In this document: one piece after another, positions 18,284 through 25,453 of the stretch
How the letters are laid out: every line of letters begins with the position of its first letter
Numbering within the stretch: position 1 is the stretch's first letter
Source: DASXYU01 sp036502295
GTDB lineage: Bacteria > Actinomycetota > Actinomycetes > Mycobacteriales > Jatrophihabitantaceae
Direction: 5' to 3'
Assembly (NCBI GenBank): GCA_036502295.1
Contig: DASXYU010000084.1
Location: 1-43,785, forward strand
DNA length: 43,785 bases
Program-made: the position numbers and the translations under genes
Notes under the pieces: generated by a model
The model's database searches: none
What the model was told of the DNA's origin: nothing
What the model saw: the letters and a program-made list of their open reading frames with translations, nothing else

Positions 18284-18340
18284 TTAGAGGACGGCCGCCA
18301 GCCGCGCGCGAAACGCCACGAAGCCCTGGAACATCTGCAC
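18284..18340 (-). CDS. Possible pheST leader peptide
   Basis: An 18-codon frame (VQMFQGFVAFRARLAAVL) ends 30 bp before the pheS start. Three Phe codons fall within six residues, as expected for a leader peptide sensing charged tRNA-Phe. A TAACCT -10-like element and a small inverted repeat GGTAA/TTACC lie just upstream of the GTG, so the leader could be translated from a leaderless transcript. No clear U-rich terminator follows, so the mechanism (attenuation or coupled translation) is open. Confidence 0.45.
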   Translation of the reverse strand: MQMFQGFVAFRARLAAVL

Positions 18341-18350
18341 GGGTAATAGG

Positions 18351-19094
18351 TTACCGATGGGCGCGAGCGGATGTGTACAGACATACGGCGGCGGCAGCTG
18401 CGAGATTGAGGCTCTCTGCCTTGCCGAAGATGGGGATGCGGACGCCGGCGTCCGCCTTGGCGATGACCGCTGGGTCAAGACCGCGGGCTTCGTTGCCAAA
18501 GAGCCACAGCGTCGGCTTGGTGAGAGCAATGTCGTAGAGGTCGACGTCGCCCGTGCCGGTCGTGGCGAGTACCTGTAGCCCCGAGGCGAGGACATCCTCG
18601 ATCGAGGCGTGCAGGACGACGTCGAGGTGGAAGAGGCTGCCTGCGCTGGCTCGTACCGCCTTGCCGTTGTAGGGGTCCACACCCCCGACGAAGATCACCG
18701 CGCTGGCGCCAGCTGCGTCAGCGGTACGCAGGATCGTTCCGGCATTCCCCGGGTCATTGGAATCAACCAACGCGGCGACGAGGCGCGGCTGCCTGGCAAG
18801 TGCCTCTCCCAGCGAGACGTCGATCGCGCCACAGACCGCGATCAGGCCCTGCGGCGTCACCGTCTCGGACAGAGTGGCGGCGTCCTTCTCGCTGATCTCC
18901 GCAGCGTCGGCGGTCAGCTCGGGGTGGCGCTCGATGGCCTCGGCGGTGGCGAAGAGTTCGAGCACGGCGTCCGCGGCGAGTGCCTCACGCACCGCCTGCG
19001 CCCCCTCGGCGAGAAAACGCCCGGCGTCGCGGCGCGCTTGTCGTCTGGTGAGACGACGCGCGGCCGCGAGCCGGGCGTTACTGCTACTGAGCAA
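18351..19094 (-). CDS. TrmH/SpoU-family rRNA (or tRNA) 2'-O-methyltransferase
   Basis: A 247-aa SPOUT methyltransferase using S-adenosylmethionine. An N-terminal substrate-binding domain (1-100) is followed by the knotted domain with motif 1 NPGNAGTILRTADAAG, motif 2 LWLFGNEARGL and motif 3 IPIFGKAESLNLAAA. The location right after rplT and before pheS is the conserved actinobacterial position of the gene often called tsnR or spoU. The start appears to be TTG at 19094, 2 bp after the rplT stop. The exact RNA target cannot be told from sequence. Confidence 0.9.
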   Translation of the reverse strand: MLSSSNARLAAARRLTRRQARRDAGRFLAEGAQAVREALAADAVLELFATAEAIERHPELTADAAEISEKDAATLSETVTPQGLIAVCGAIDVSLGEALARQPRLVAALVDSNDPGNAGTILRTADAAGASAVIFVGGVDPYNGKAVRASAGSLFHLDVVLHASIEDVLASGLQVLATTGTGDVDLYDIALTKPTLWLFGNEARGLDPAVIAKADAGVRIPIFGKAESLNLAAAAAVCLYTSARAHR

Positions 19095-19096
19095 TC

Positions 19097-19495
19097 TCAG
19101 GCTGCGGGCGTCTGCGACGCGGCGCCGCCGGTGCCCTCGGCCACCACGGCCGCGCGGGCGACCTCGATAAGGGATGCGAACGCGGCCTCGTCGGTGATGG
19201 CGAGGTCGGCGAGAACCTTGCGGTCGACGGTCACCCCGGCCAGGCGCAGACCCTGGATGAAGCGGTTGTAGGTCATGTCATTCGCGCGAGCCGCGGCGTT
19301 GATGCGAGTGATCCAGAGCTGACGGAAGTCGCCCTTCTTCGCCTTGCGGTCGCGGTAGGAGTACGTGGCGGAGTGGAGCAGCTGCTCCTTCGCCTTGCGG
19401 TACAGACGCGAACGCTGGCCACGGTAGCCACTGGCGGCCTCGAGCGTGCTGCGGCGCTTCTTCTGGGCGTTGACAGCCCTCTTAACGCGTGCCAT
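19097..19495 (-). CDS. rplT: 50S ribosomal protein L20
   Basis: A 132-aa RNA-binding protein needed early in 50S assembly. It shows the typical MARVKRAVNAQKKRR start and the SGYRGQRSRLYRKAKEQ helix. A C-terminal extension of about 10 residues (EGTGGAASQTPAA) exceeds the usual 117-125 aa. It is third in infC-rpmI-rplT. The 69-bp gap from rpmI contains a copy of the dispersed palindrome. Confidence 0.97.
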   Translation of the reverse strand: MARVKRAVNAQKKRRSTLEAASGYRGQRSRLYRKAKEQLLHSATYSYRDRKAKKGDFRQLWITRINAAARANDMTYNRFIQGLRLAGVTVDRKVLADLAITDEAAFASLIEVARAAVVAEGTGGAASQTPAA

Positions 19496-19522
19496 TTCAA
19501 TTCCTTTGGTACGAGTGGGCCC

Positions 19523-19546
19523 TTGGTTTCGACAAGCTCAACCAGC
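19523..19546. repeat. Dispersed palindromic repeat, family A copy 7 (rpmI/rplT gap)
   Basis: Short version: TTGGTTTCGACAAG followed by CTCAACCAGC, with TGGTT/AACCA arms. It is intergenic within the ribosomal protein operon. Confidence 0.65.
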
Positions 19547-19564
19547 GGCCGGCGGGACGGGAGG

Positions 19565-19759
19565 TCAGAGGCCGAGCAGCTTCTTGGCGCGCTTGGTGTC
19601 GGCCGGGGCGATTTCTTCGGTGCCGGAGAGACGGCGGGTGAGCTTGGAAGACTTGCGCTCCAGCAAGTGGCGCTTTCCGGCACGTTCGGTGAGCAGCTTG
19701 CCGCTGCCGGTGATCTTCACGCGCTTCTTCATGCCGCTGTGCGTCTTGTTCTTGGGCAC
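19565..19759 (-). CDS. rpmI: 50S ribosomal protein L35
   Basis: A 64-aa basic protein with the family pattern MPKNKTHSGMKKRVKITGSGK at the start and GKRHLLERKSSK in the middle. It lies 8 bp downstream of infC on the same strand. Confidence 0.97.
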   Translation of the reverse strand: MPKNKTHSGMKKRVKITGSGKLLTERAGKRHLLERKSSKLTRRLSGTEEIAPADTKRAKKLLGL

Positions 19760-19767
19760 TGTTCGTC

Positions 19768-20376
19768 CTATTCGGTCGGTTCAGCGGACTCGAGGGTCTC
19801 TACCTCAGTAGCAACATCCGATTCCGATCCCGGGACGATGTCCCGGGGAGCTTTGGTGGTCTTGGTACTCCGATGCGGGGCAACGACCATGATCATGTTG
19901 CGTCCGTCCTGCTTCGCCGAGCTTTCGACGAAACCGAGCGGGCTGATGTCGTCGGCGAGGCGCTGCAGGAGCCGGAAACCGAGTTCGGGACGGGACTGCT
20001 CACGACCGCGGAACATGATCGTGACCTTGACCTTGTCCCCCGCCTTCAGGAACCGCTCGACGTGACCCTTCTTGGTCTCGTAGTCGTGCGAGTCGATCTT
20101 CGGGCGGAGCTTCATCTCCTTGATGACGGTGTGGGCCTGGTTTCGCCGGGCCTCACGTTCCTTCTGCGCACTCTCGTACTTGAATTTGCCGTAGTCCATG
20201 AGTTTGCAGACGGGGGGACGCGCCATCGGTGCAACCTCGACGAGATCCAGACCTGCTTCCTCCGCCAGTTCGAGGGCCTTGCCGATCGGCACGATGCCGA
20301 CCTGCTCGCCCTCAGGGCCGACGAGACGGACCTCAGGCACGCGGATCCGATCGTTGATCCGAGGTTCGGAGCTGAT
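19768..20376 (-). CDS. infC: Translation initiation factor IF-3 (rare ATC start)
   Basis: Binds the 30S subunit and checks start codon choice. The 202-aa product begins at ISSEPRINDRIRVPEVRLV, with the N-domain to about residue 75, linker helix, and C-domain (IKEMKLRPKIDSHDYETKKGH, TIMFRGREQSRPELG). No ATG/GTG/TTG fits the family N-terminus. An ATC at 20376 lies 4 nt after a GGAGG, matching the known use of AUU/AUC/AUA starts that lets IF-3 repress its own translation. A longer in-frame reading into the leader is rejected. The C-terminus has a Ser/Glu-rich tail of about 35 residues. Confidence 0.93.
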   Translation of the reverse strand: MSSEPRINDRIRVPEVRLVGPEGEQVGIVPIGKALELAEEAGLDLVEVAPMARPPVCKLMDYGKFKYESAQKEREARRNQAHTVIKEMKLRPKIDSHDYETKKGHVERFLKAGDKVKVTIMFRGREQSRPELGFRLLQRLADDISPLGFVESSAKQDGRNMIMVVAPHRSTKTTKAPRDIVPGSESDVATEVETLESAEPTE

Positions 20377-20448
20377 GTGACCTCCAAGTGGGTTCTGACT
20401 TCTGGGCCTTGCAGTTCGCGGGACCGGTGCCGGATCGGAATCCGAATG

Positions 20449-20482
20449 AGAAAGGCCCCGCAGTGCGAGTGCACTCGGGGCC
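20449..20482 (-). terminator. Attenuator-like hairpin in the infC leader
   Basis: On the minus strand GGCCCCG (20482-20476) pairs with CGGGGCC (20460-20454), enclosing a second small palindrome GAGTGCACTC, and is followed by TTTCT. This looks like an intrinsic terminator placed about 75 bp before the infC start. It would limit read-through into infC-rpmI-rplT unless the leader is translated or refolded. Confidence 0.6.
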
Positions 20483-20602
20483 CTACAGCTCTGCGGTCGT
20501 GTCGCGGGAGCGCGACGCGAGCCCGTCCTCGGACGAACTCTTGACCGAAACCCGGCGCACCGTGGTGGCTCGGGTGGGAGGCTGTTGGGCTTCCGCTTGC
20601 AC
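20483..20602 (-). CDS. Possible upstream leader reading frame of infC
   Basis: A 39-codon frame starting at GTG 20602 (VQAEAQQPPTRATTVRR...) ends with TAG directly abutting the attenuator hairpin. The position of the stop suggests that a translating ribosome could affect hairpin formation. It may still be a chance open frame, as the region is GC-rich. Confidence 0.3.
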   Translation of the reverse strand: MQAEAQQPPTRATTVRRVSVKSSSEDGLASRSRDTTAEL

Positions 20603-20647
20603 ACCCCCGCCGTAAGCAGGGGCTGGTCGCAATGCAAGGGTAACAGC

Positions 20648-21058
20648 GTGACTTCCCAGCTTCCAAACCCGGACTCGCGCCTCACAGGGCACCCCGGCGA
20701 CGCAATCCCCCTGCCAGACCACGGGTTCGCGACGATTGACGACCTCGACGGGCCGTCTGCGCGCGAACTGGCGGAAATCCCCGCCATCGAGGTCATCACC
20801 AAATGCGCCGTGATGCTCATGAGTTCAGCCGCGGAGAAACTGGGCCTCGCGCCGGACGGCGATGTTTACATCGACCTCGACGAGTCGCGCCGCCTCATCG
20901 CCGCCCTCGCCGGCCTGCTCTCCGCGTCGAAGGACACCCTGGGCATCCACCGGCAGCCGTTGATGGACGGGCTGAAGACCTTGCAGACCGCGTTCCGCGA
21001 GACCTCCGTGATCCCCGACGAGCCCGGCGAAGGCCCCGGCGAGGGTTTGGTCCCCTGA
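20648..21058 (+). CDS. DUF1844 family protein
   Basis: A 136-aa soluble protein of unknown function. The conserved core LAEIPAIEVITKCAVMLMSSAAEKLGL (about 39-65) and DLDESRRLIAALAGLLSASKDTLG match the actinobacterial DUF1844 family, found divergent from infC in many genomes. A Gly/Pro/Glu-rich tail ends the protein. The GTG at 20648 is chosen; longer readings extend into the infC promoter region. No catalytic motif is visible. Confidence 0.82.
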   Translation: MTSQLPNPDSRLTGHPGDAIPLPDHGFATIDDLDGPSARELAEIPAIEVITKCAVMLMSSAAEKLGLAPDGDVYIDLDESRRLIAALAGLLSASKDTLGIHRQPLMDGLKTLQTAFRETSVIPDEPGEGPGEGLVP

Positions 21059-21121
21059 TAGCGGGACCACCGGGACGAGAGCTGCGAGCGCTGGCAGACG
21101 CAAAGTAACCAGCTCAGCGCC

Positions 21122-21150
21122 CCGCCGAAGGCGGCGTCGACCGAAGGTCG
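21122..21150. terminator. Tandem hairpins between convergent genes
   Basis: CCGCC-GAA-GGCGG (21122-21134) is followed at once by CGACC-GAA-GGTCG (21138-21150). Two adjacent 5-bp stems with identical GAA loops lie between the convergent DUF1844 and acs genes. They probably end one or both transcripts. Confidence 0.45.
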
Positions 21151-21158
21151 CCGGCGGC

Positions 21159-23141
21159 CTAGTCGTCGGAGGCGCCAGGCAGGCCAGCGCTGATCAGGTT
21201 CATCACCGAGTCGTCCTGCAGGGTGGTGACATCGCCCAGGTCCCGATGCTCGGCGACATCGCGCAGCAGGCGGCGCATGATCTTGCCGGACCTGGTTTTG
21301 GGCAGCTCCGGAACGATCATGATCTGACGCGGCTTGGCGATCGGGCCGATCTCGGTGGCCACCCAGTCGCGCAGCGTCTTCACCAGGTCTCCCCCGTCAC
21401 TCCCGCTTTCGATGGCGCCCTGACGCAGGATGACGAAGGCGACGATCGCCTGCCCCGTCGTCTCGTCACTGGCGGCGGCGACGGCGGCCTCAGCCACCGA
21501 TGGGTGCGCCACGAGCGCCGACTCCACCTCGGTGGTGGAGATGCGATGCCCGGAGACGTTCATGACGTCGTCGACGCGCCCGAGCATCCAGAGATCGCCA
21601 TCGGCGTCCTTCTTGGCGCCGTCGCCGGCGAAGTAGAAACCCTGCTTCGGGTAGGTCGACCAATAGGTCTCCTTGAACCGCTCAGGGTCACCCCAGATGC
21701 CGCGTGTCATCGACGGCCACGGCTCGGTGAGAACGAGGAAGCCGCCACCGCCGTCAGGCACCGACTCGCCCGCGTCGTCGACGACATCGGCGCCCAGGCC
21801 GGGAAGCGCTCGCTGCGCCGAGCCGGGCTTCGTGGTGCTGACCCCCGGCAGCGGACTGATCATCATCGCGCCGGTCTCCGTCTGCCACCACGTGTCCACG
21901 ATCGGGCAGCGGTTGCCACCGATGTGCGCGCGGTACCAGATCCAGGCCTCGGGGTTGATCGGCTCACCGACCGAGCCGAGGACGCGCAACGAAGAGAGGT
22001 CGTGCGCCGCCGGGATCTGCTCGCCCCATTTCATGAAGGTGCGGATCGTCGTCGGCGCGGTGTAGAGGATGGTCGTCTTGTACTTCTCGATCATCTGGAA
22101 CCAGCGGTGCTCGTCCGGGGTGTTCGGGGTGCACTCGTACATGAACGAGGTGGTCCGGTTCGCGAGCGGTCCGTAGACGATGTAGCTGTGGCCGGTGACC
22201 CAGCCGATGTCCGCAGCACACCAGTAGAGGTCCTTCTCCGGCTTGAGATCGAAGACGGCCCAGTGGGTGTAAGCAGCCTGGGTGAGGTAGCCGCCCGAGG
22301 TGTGCAGGATGCCCTTGGGCTTGCCCGTCGTCCCGGATGTGTACATGACATAGAGGGGGTGCTCGGCGTCAAATGCCTGCGGCGTGTGCTCGGCTGACTG
22401 CGTGGCGACGAACTCGTCCCACCAGACGTCGCGGCCGTCGGTCCACGCGACGTCCTGCCCGGTACGGCGCACGACGAGGACGTTGCGCACCTGCTCCACC
22501 CTGCCGTCCGCGGCCATGATCTCGATCGCCTCGTCGACCGCGGGCTTGAGCGCCGACGGTGCGCCACGGCGGTAACCGCCGTCGGAGGTGATGACGATGT
22601 GGGCGTCGCAATCGGTGATGCGGTCGGCGAGGGCCGTCGCGCTGAACCCGCCGAAGACGACGGTGTGCGGGGCGCCGATACGGGCGCAGGCAAGCATTGC
22701 GATGACGGTCTCGAGCAGCATCGGCATGTAGATCGCGACCCGGTCGCCGGGCTGCACGCCAAGAGCGAGCAGTGCATTCGAGGCGCGGCTCACCTCGTCC
22801 TTCAATTCGGCGTAGGTGATGCTGCGGGTATCGCCGGGCTCGCCCTCCCAGTGATAGGCGACCTGGTCGCCGTGACCGGACTCGACGTGGCGATCGACGC
22901 AGTTGTACGCGACGTTCAGCGTGCCTCCGACGAACCACTTGGCGAAGGGCGCGTTGCTCCAGTCCAGGGCCTGCGTCCACCGGGTGGACCAGGTGAGACG
23001 GTCGGCCTGCTTCTCCCAGAACGCGAGGCGATCGACTGCCGCCTGCTCGAAAGCCACGGCGGTGACGTTGGCCTGCGTGGCGAATGCGGCATCCGGCGGG
23101 AATCGGCGATCTTCGGTGGAGAGGTTTTCGAGCATCGACAT
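21159..23141 (-). CDS. acs: Acetyl-CoA synthetase
   Basis: Activates acetate to acetyl-CoA via acetyl-AMP. The 660-aa product has the AMP-binding P-loop YTSGTTGKPKG, the A5 motif WWQTETG, the YFAGDGA region and GRVDDVMNVSGHR hinge. Near the C-terminus is the acetylatable lysine in PKTRSGKIMRR. The ATG at 23141 is preceded by TAGGTT ending 6 nt upstream, indicating a leaderless transcript. It stands as a single gene between the DUF1844 gene (convergent) and the PH-domain gene. Confidence 0.97.
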   Translation of the reverse strand: MSMLENLSTEDRRFPPDAAFATQANVTAVAFEQAAVDRLAFWEKQADRLTWSTRWTQALDWSNAPFAKWFVGGTLNVAYNCVDRHVESGHGDQVAYHWEGEPGDTRSITYAELKDEVSRASNALLALGVQPGDRVAIYMPMLLETVIAMLACARIGAPHTVVFGGFSATALADRITDCDAHIVITSDGGYRRGAPSALKPAVDEAIEIMAADGRVEQVRNVLVVRRTGQDVAWTDGRDVWWDEFVATQSAEHTPQAFDAEHPLYVMYTSGTTGKPKGILHTSGGYLTQAAYTHWAVFDLKPEKDLYWCAADIGWVTGHSYIVYGPLANRTTSFMYECTPNTPDEHRWFQMIEKYKTTILYTAPTTIRTFMKWGEQIPAAHDLSSLRVLGSVGEPINPEAWIWYRAHIGGNRCPIVDTWWQTETGAMMISPLPGVSTTKPGSAQRALPGLGADVVDDAGESVPDGGGGFLVLTEPWPSMTRGIWGDPERFKETYWSTYPKQGFYFAGDGAKKDADGDLWMLGRVDDVMNVSGHRISTTEVESALVAHPSVAEAAVAAASDETTGQAIVAFVILRQGAIESGSDGGDLVKTLRDWVATEIGPIAKPRQIMIVPELPKTRSGKIMRRLLRDVAEHRDLGDVTTLQDDSVMNLISAGLPGASDD

Positions 23142-23173
23142 GCCCCAAACCTAGTAGGCGGGGCAACGTCCGG

Positions 23174-23626
23174 TCAGCGGGGCGTCGGCCCGAATTTCGC
23201 GTGCAGAGCGCGCAGCTGGTTCATGGTCGCGACCGACTCGCGCTTGTCGAGACGCGAGACGGCATAGATCGCCAACGACTCCTCGGCGGGGAGCACGACA
23301 CGGGCGAATCGCACCTTGCGCGGGAAGTCGATGCGGACGACAAGCTCCCACGGCACGTGCCGCCAGCCGCCGAGGAACGAGCGCAGGTGCACACCCTCAG
23401 CATCGGCACGCAGCCGAGGACGGGTCGGCATGACGAAGAGGCCGGCAAGGATGATGCCGATAACAAGTGTGCCGAGCTGGTCGTCCGCCAGGAAGTGCGC
23501 ACCGGCGTTGTGCTGCTTCATGACTAGCGCAATGACGATGAAGACAGCGAGGACGGCCGCTGCACAGGCCCAGCCGATGCGGGCGAGCCGGATGGGTCGT
23601 GCGGCGACAACGTCCTCGTCGTTCAT
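23174..23626 (-). CDS. Membrane protein with bacterial PH-like domain
   Basis: A 150-aa protein with two hydrophobic helices (about 15-36 and 51-66). They are followed by a region RLRADAEGVHLRSFLGGWRHVPWELVVRIDFP that resembles bacterial PH domain family proteins. In Mycobacterium similar proteins follow hisG or ribH. The ATG at 23626 overlaps the hisG stop by one base (TGATG); an ATG four codons upstream is less likely. The role is unknown. Confidence 0.75.
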   Translation of the reverse strand: MNDEDVVAARPIRLARIGWACAAAVLAVFIVIALVMKQHNAGAHFLADDQLGTLVIGIILAGLFVMPTRPRLRADAEGVHLRSFLGGWRHVPWELVVRIDFPRKVRFARVVLPAEESLAIYAVSRLDKRESVATMNQLRALHAKFGPTPR

Positions 23627-24471
23627 CAGAGCCGGCATGCGTGGATCCCGGTGACGAGGATCCCGCGTGCGCCGAGATCCCAGAGTTCGTCCATGACGTT
23701 GTTCGTCTCGCGCTTGCGGACCATCGCGCGCACAGCGGACCAGCCGCTCTCGTGCAGCGGCGAGACGGTCGGCGACTCCAGACCCGGGGTGATGGAGACA
23801 GCCTTGTCGAGCAGGTCGTTCGGGATGTCGTAGTCCATGAGGACGTACTGCCTTGCGATGATCACGCCCTGCAGGCGGCGGACGAGTTGCTCGACGGTCG
23901 GGCTCGGCTCGGTGCCGCTGCGCCGGATGAGGACAGCCTGACTAGTGAGCAGCGGCTCGCCGAAGATCGCGAGGCCGGCGTTGCGCAGCGTTGTGCCGGT
24001 AGAGACGACGTCGGCGATGACGTCGGCAACGCCGAGGCGCACCGCGGTCTCGACCGCCCCGTCGAGGCGGATGACCTCGGCGCTGATGCTCTGCTGCTGC
24101 AGGTAGGCGCCGACCACGCCCGGGTACGCGGTCGCGACCCGCTTGCCGGCAAGCTCGGCGAGGCTCTGCGGGCCGTCGGGCAGACCGGCCCACCGGAACG
24201 TCGAGCCGGCGAAGCCGAGTTCGAGGATCGGCTCAGCGGCCGCACCGGAGTCCAGAAGCAGGTCCTCTCCGGTGATGCCGACGTCCAGACGTCCTGAGCC
24301 GACGTAGATGGCGACGTCGCGAGGACGCAGGAAGAAGAACTCGATGTCGTTGTCGGCGTCGATGAGGACGAGCTCGCGCTGGTCGGTGCGTTGCCGATAG
24401 CCGGCCTCGATGAGCATCTGGCTGGCGGGCTCCGAGAGCGAACCCTTGTTGGGGACTGCGATGCGAAGCAT
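23626..24471 (-). CDS. hisG: ATP phosphoribosyltransferase (long form)
   Basis: First step of histidine synthesis, joining ATP and PRPP. The 281-aa protein starts MLRIAVPNKGSLSEPAS and has the PRPP-loop region DVIADVVSTGTTLRNAGL. A C-terminal ACT-like domain makes it the long, histidine-inhibited form that works without HisZ. The ATG at 24471 follows hisE by 11 bp; longer readings overlap hisE and are rejected. The other his genes are not in the window. Confidence 0.96.
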   Translation of the reverse strand: MLRIAVPNKGSLSEPASQMLIEAGYRQRTDQRELVLIDADNDIEFFFLRPRDVAIYVGSGRLDVGITGEDLLLDSGAAAEPILELGFAGSTFRWAGLPDGPQSLAELAGKRVATAYPGVVGAYLQQQSISAEVIRLDGAVETAVRLGVADVIADVVSTGTTLRNAGLAIFGEPLLTSQAVLIRRSGTEPSPTVEQLVRRLQGVIIARQYVLMDYDIPNDLLDKAVSITPGLESPTVSPLHESGWSAVRAMVRKRETNNVMDELWDLGARGILVTGIHACRL

Positions 24472-24482
24472 GGTGCCCGTCC

Positions 24483-24746
24483 TCAGAGATACCGGTAGAC
24501 ATCGGCGAGGTCGAGACCCTTGCCGAGCATCAACACCTGCACGCGGTACAGCAGCTGACTGATCTCCTCGGCGGTGCGCTCTGCCGACTCGTGCTCGGCG
24601 GCCATCCATGACTCGGCGGCCTCTTCGACGACCTTCTTGCCTTGCGCGTGGACTCCGGCGTCGAGGGCTTCAACCGTTGCCGATCCGGCAGGACGGGCCT
24701 TGGCGCGGTCCTGCAGCTCGGCGAACAGCTCGTCGAAGGTCTTCAT
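24483..24746 (-). CDS. hisE: Phosphoribosyl-ATP pyrophosphatase
   Basis: Second step of histidine synthesis, removing pyrophosphate from PR-ATP. The 87-aa alpha-helical MazG-like protein has KKVVEEAAESWMAAEHE with the metal-binding acidic residues, and RTAEEISQLLYRVQVLML. It forms a pair with hisG. The ATG at 24746 is preceded by TAAGCT (24760-24755) 8 nt upstream, suggesting the pair has its own promoter. Confidence 0.95.
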   Translation of the reverse strand: MKTFDELFAELQDRAKARPAGSATVEALDAGVHAQGKKVVEEAAESWMAAEHESAERTAEEISQLLYRVQVLMLGKGLDLADVYRYL

Positions 24747-24754
24747 CGCTGATG

Positions 24755-24760
24755 AGCTTA
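24755..24760 (-). promoter_or_regulatory. -10 element upstream of hisE
   Basis: TAAGCT on the minus strand fits TAnnnT and ends 8 nt before the hisE ATG. This would separate hisEG from the riboflavin genes upstream. No good -35 is visible. Confidence 0.35.
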
Positions 24761-24775
24761 TCGATGACGGCCACT

Positions 24776-24814
24776 GTGGTTTCGAGACGGTCGCCGCGCG
24801 ACCCCCTCAACCAC
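24776..24814. repeat. Dispersed palindromic repeat, family A copy 8 (ribH/hisE gap)
   Basis: GTGGTTTCGAGACG ... CCCTCAACCAC with a perfect inner stem GGTCGC-cgc-GCGACC (24789-24803). It fills much of the 100-bp gap between ribH and hisE and may end the riboflavin transcript. Confidence 0.7.
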
Positions 24815-24846
24815 GGCTAGTGGCGCGGCTGCGCTCGATTACCCGC

Positions 24847-25332
24847 TTACGAGTGGCGCGGGTAGCCCCGCAGGGTGACCGCGGCGACGAGCGCAGCAGT
24901 GGTGGCCTCGTAGCCCTTGTCCTCGCTCGACCCGGGAAGCCCCGCACGGTCGAGCGCCTGCTTCTCGTCATCGCAGGTGAGGACGCCGAAACCGATCGGG
25001 ATGCCGGTGCGCACCGACACCTCCGTGAGACCGGAGGTGGCCGCCTGGCAGACGTAATCGAAGTGCGGCGTGCCGCCACGGATCACCACACCGAGAGCGA
25101 CGATCGCATCGAACCCCGCGGCAGCGAGACGAGTGGCCGCGACAGGAAGCTCGAAGGTGCCCGGCATACGCAGGACGGTGACGTCCTCGACTCCGGAACC
25201 AAGCAGCGCGCGTTCAGCGCCGTCCAGCAGGCCGTCCATCACCTCGGTGTGCCAGAGGCTGGCGATGACAGCGACGCGCAGGCCCTCTGCCCCCTCGACA
25301 AAGGAGATTTCGGGCGCACCATGACCGCTCAT
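24847..25332 (-). CDS. ribH: 6,7-dimethyl-8-ribityllumazine synthase
   Basis: Penultimate step of riboflavin synthesis, forming lumazine from the pyrimidine and the four-carbon phosphate. The 161-aa protein has the substrate segments SLWHTEVMDGLL, MPGTFELPVA and ALGVVIRGGTPHFDYV, and C-terminal KGYEATTAAL. The ATG at 25332 (MSGHGAPE) is chosen. It lies 121 bp downstream of ribBA, and that gap holds a strong hairpin and a family B repeat. Confidence 0.96.
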   Translation of the reverse strand: MSGHGAPEISFVEGAEGLRVAVIASLWHTEVMDGLLDGAERALLGSGVEDVTVLRMPGTFELPVAATRLAAAGFDAIVALGVVIRGGTPHFDYVCQAATSGLTEVSVRTGIPIGFGVLTCDDEKQALDRAGLPGSSEDKGYEATTAALVAAVTLRGYPRHS

Positions 25333-25367
25333 CGACGTCCTCGCTGCGCTCCGGGCTGGGGGCACCG

Positions 25368-25397
25368 CCCGCTGGGATCATGTCGACTCCCAGCGGG
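25368..25397. terminator. Perfect 10-bp hairpin between ribBA and ribH
   Basis: CCCGCTGGGA (25368-25377) and TCCCAGCGGG (25388-25397) form a perfect stem with a 10-nt loop. No U-run follows. It could be a partial terminator, an RNA processing site or a translation control element setting the ribH level relative to ribBA. Confidence 0.5.
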
Positions 25398-25428
25398 GGA
25401 CAGTGAGGCTCGACCCGCACTGCGTCTG

Positions 25429-25453
25429 TTGTTCGCTCCGCAAGCGTCGCTCA
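25429..25453. repeat. Short dispersed repeat, family B copy 2 (ribBA/ribH gap)
   Basis: On the minus strand GAGCGACGCTTGCGGAGCGA directly follows the ribBA stop codon. The same 20-mer occurs at the argJ/argB junction. Confidence 0.6.

Noticed and set aside
20377..20820. Long N-terminal extension of IF-3
   Set aside because: It would translate the leader and its terminator hairpin; IF-3 homologues begin at ISSEPRIND-like sequence, where an ATC start with GGAGG is present.
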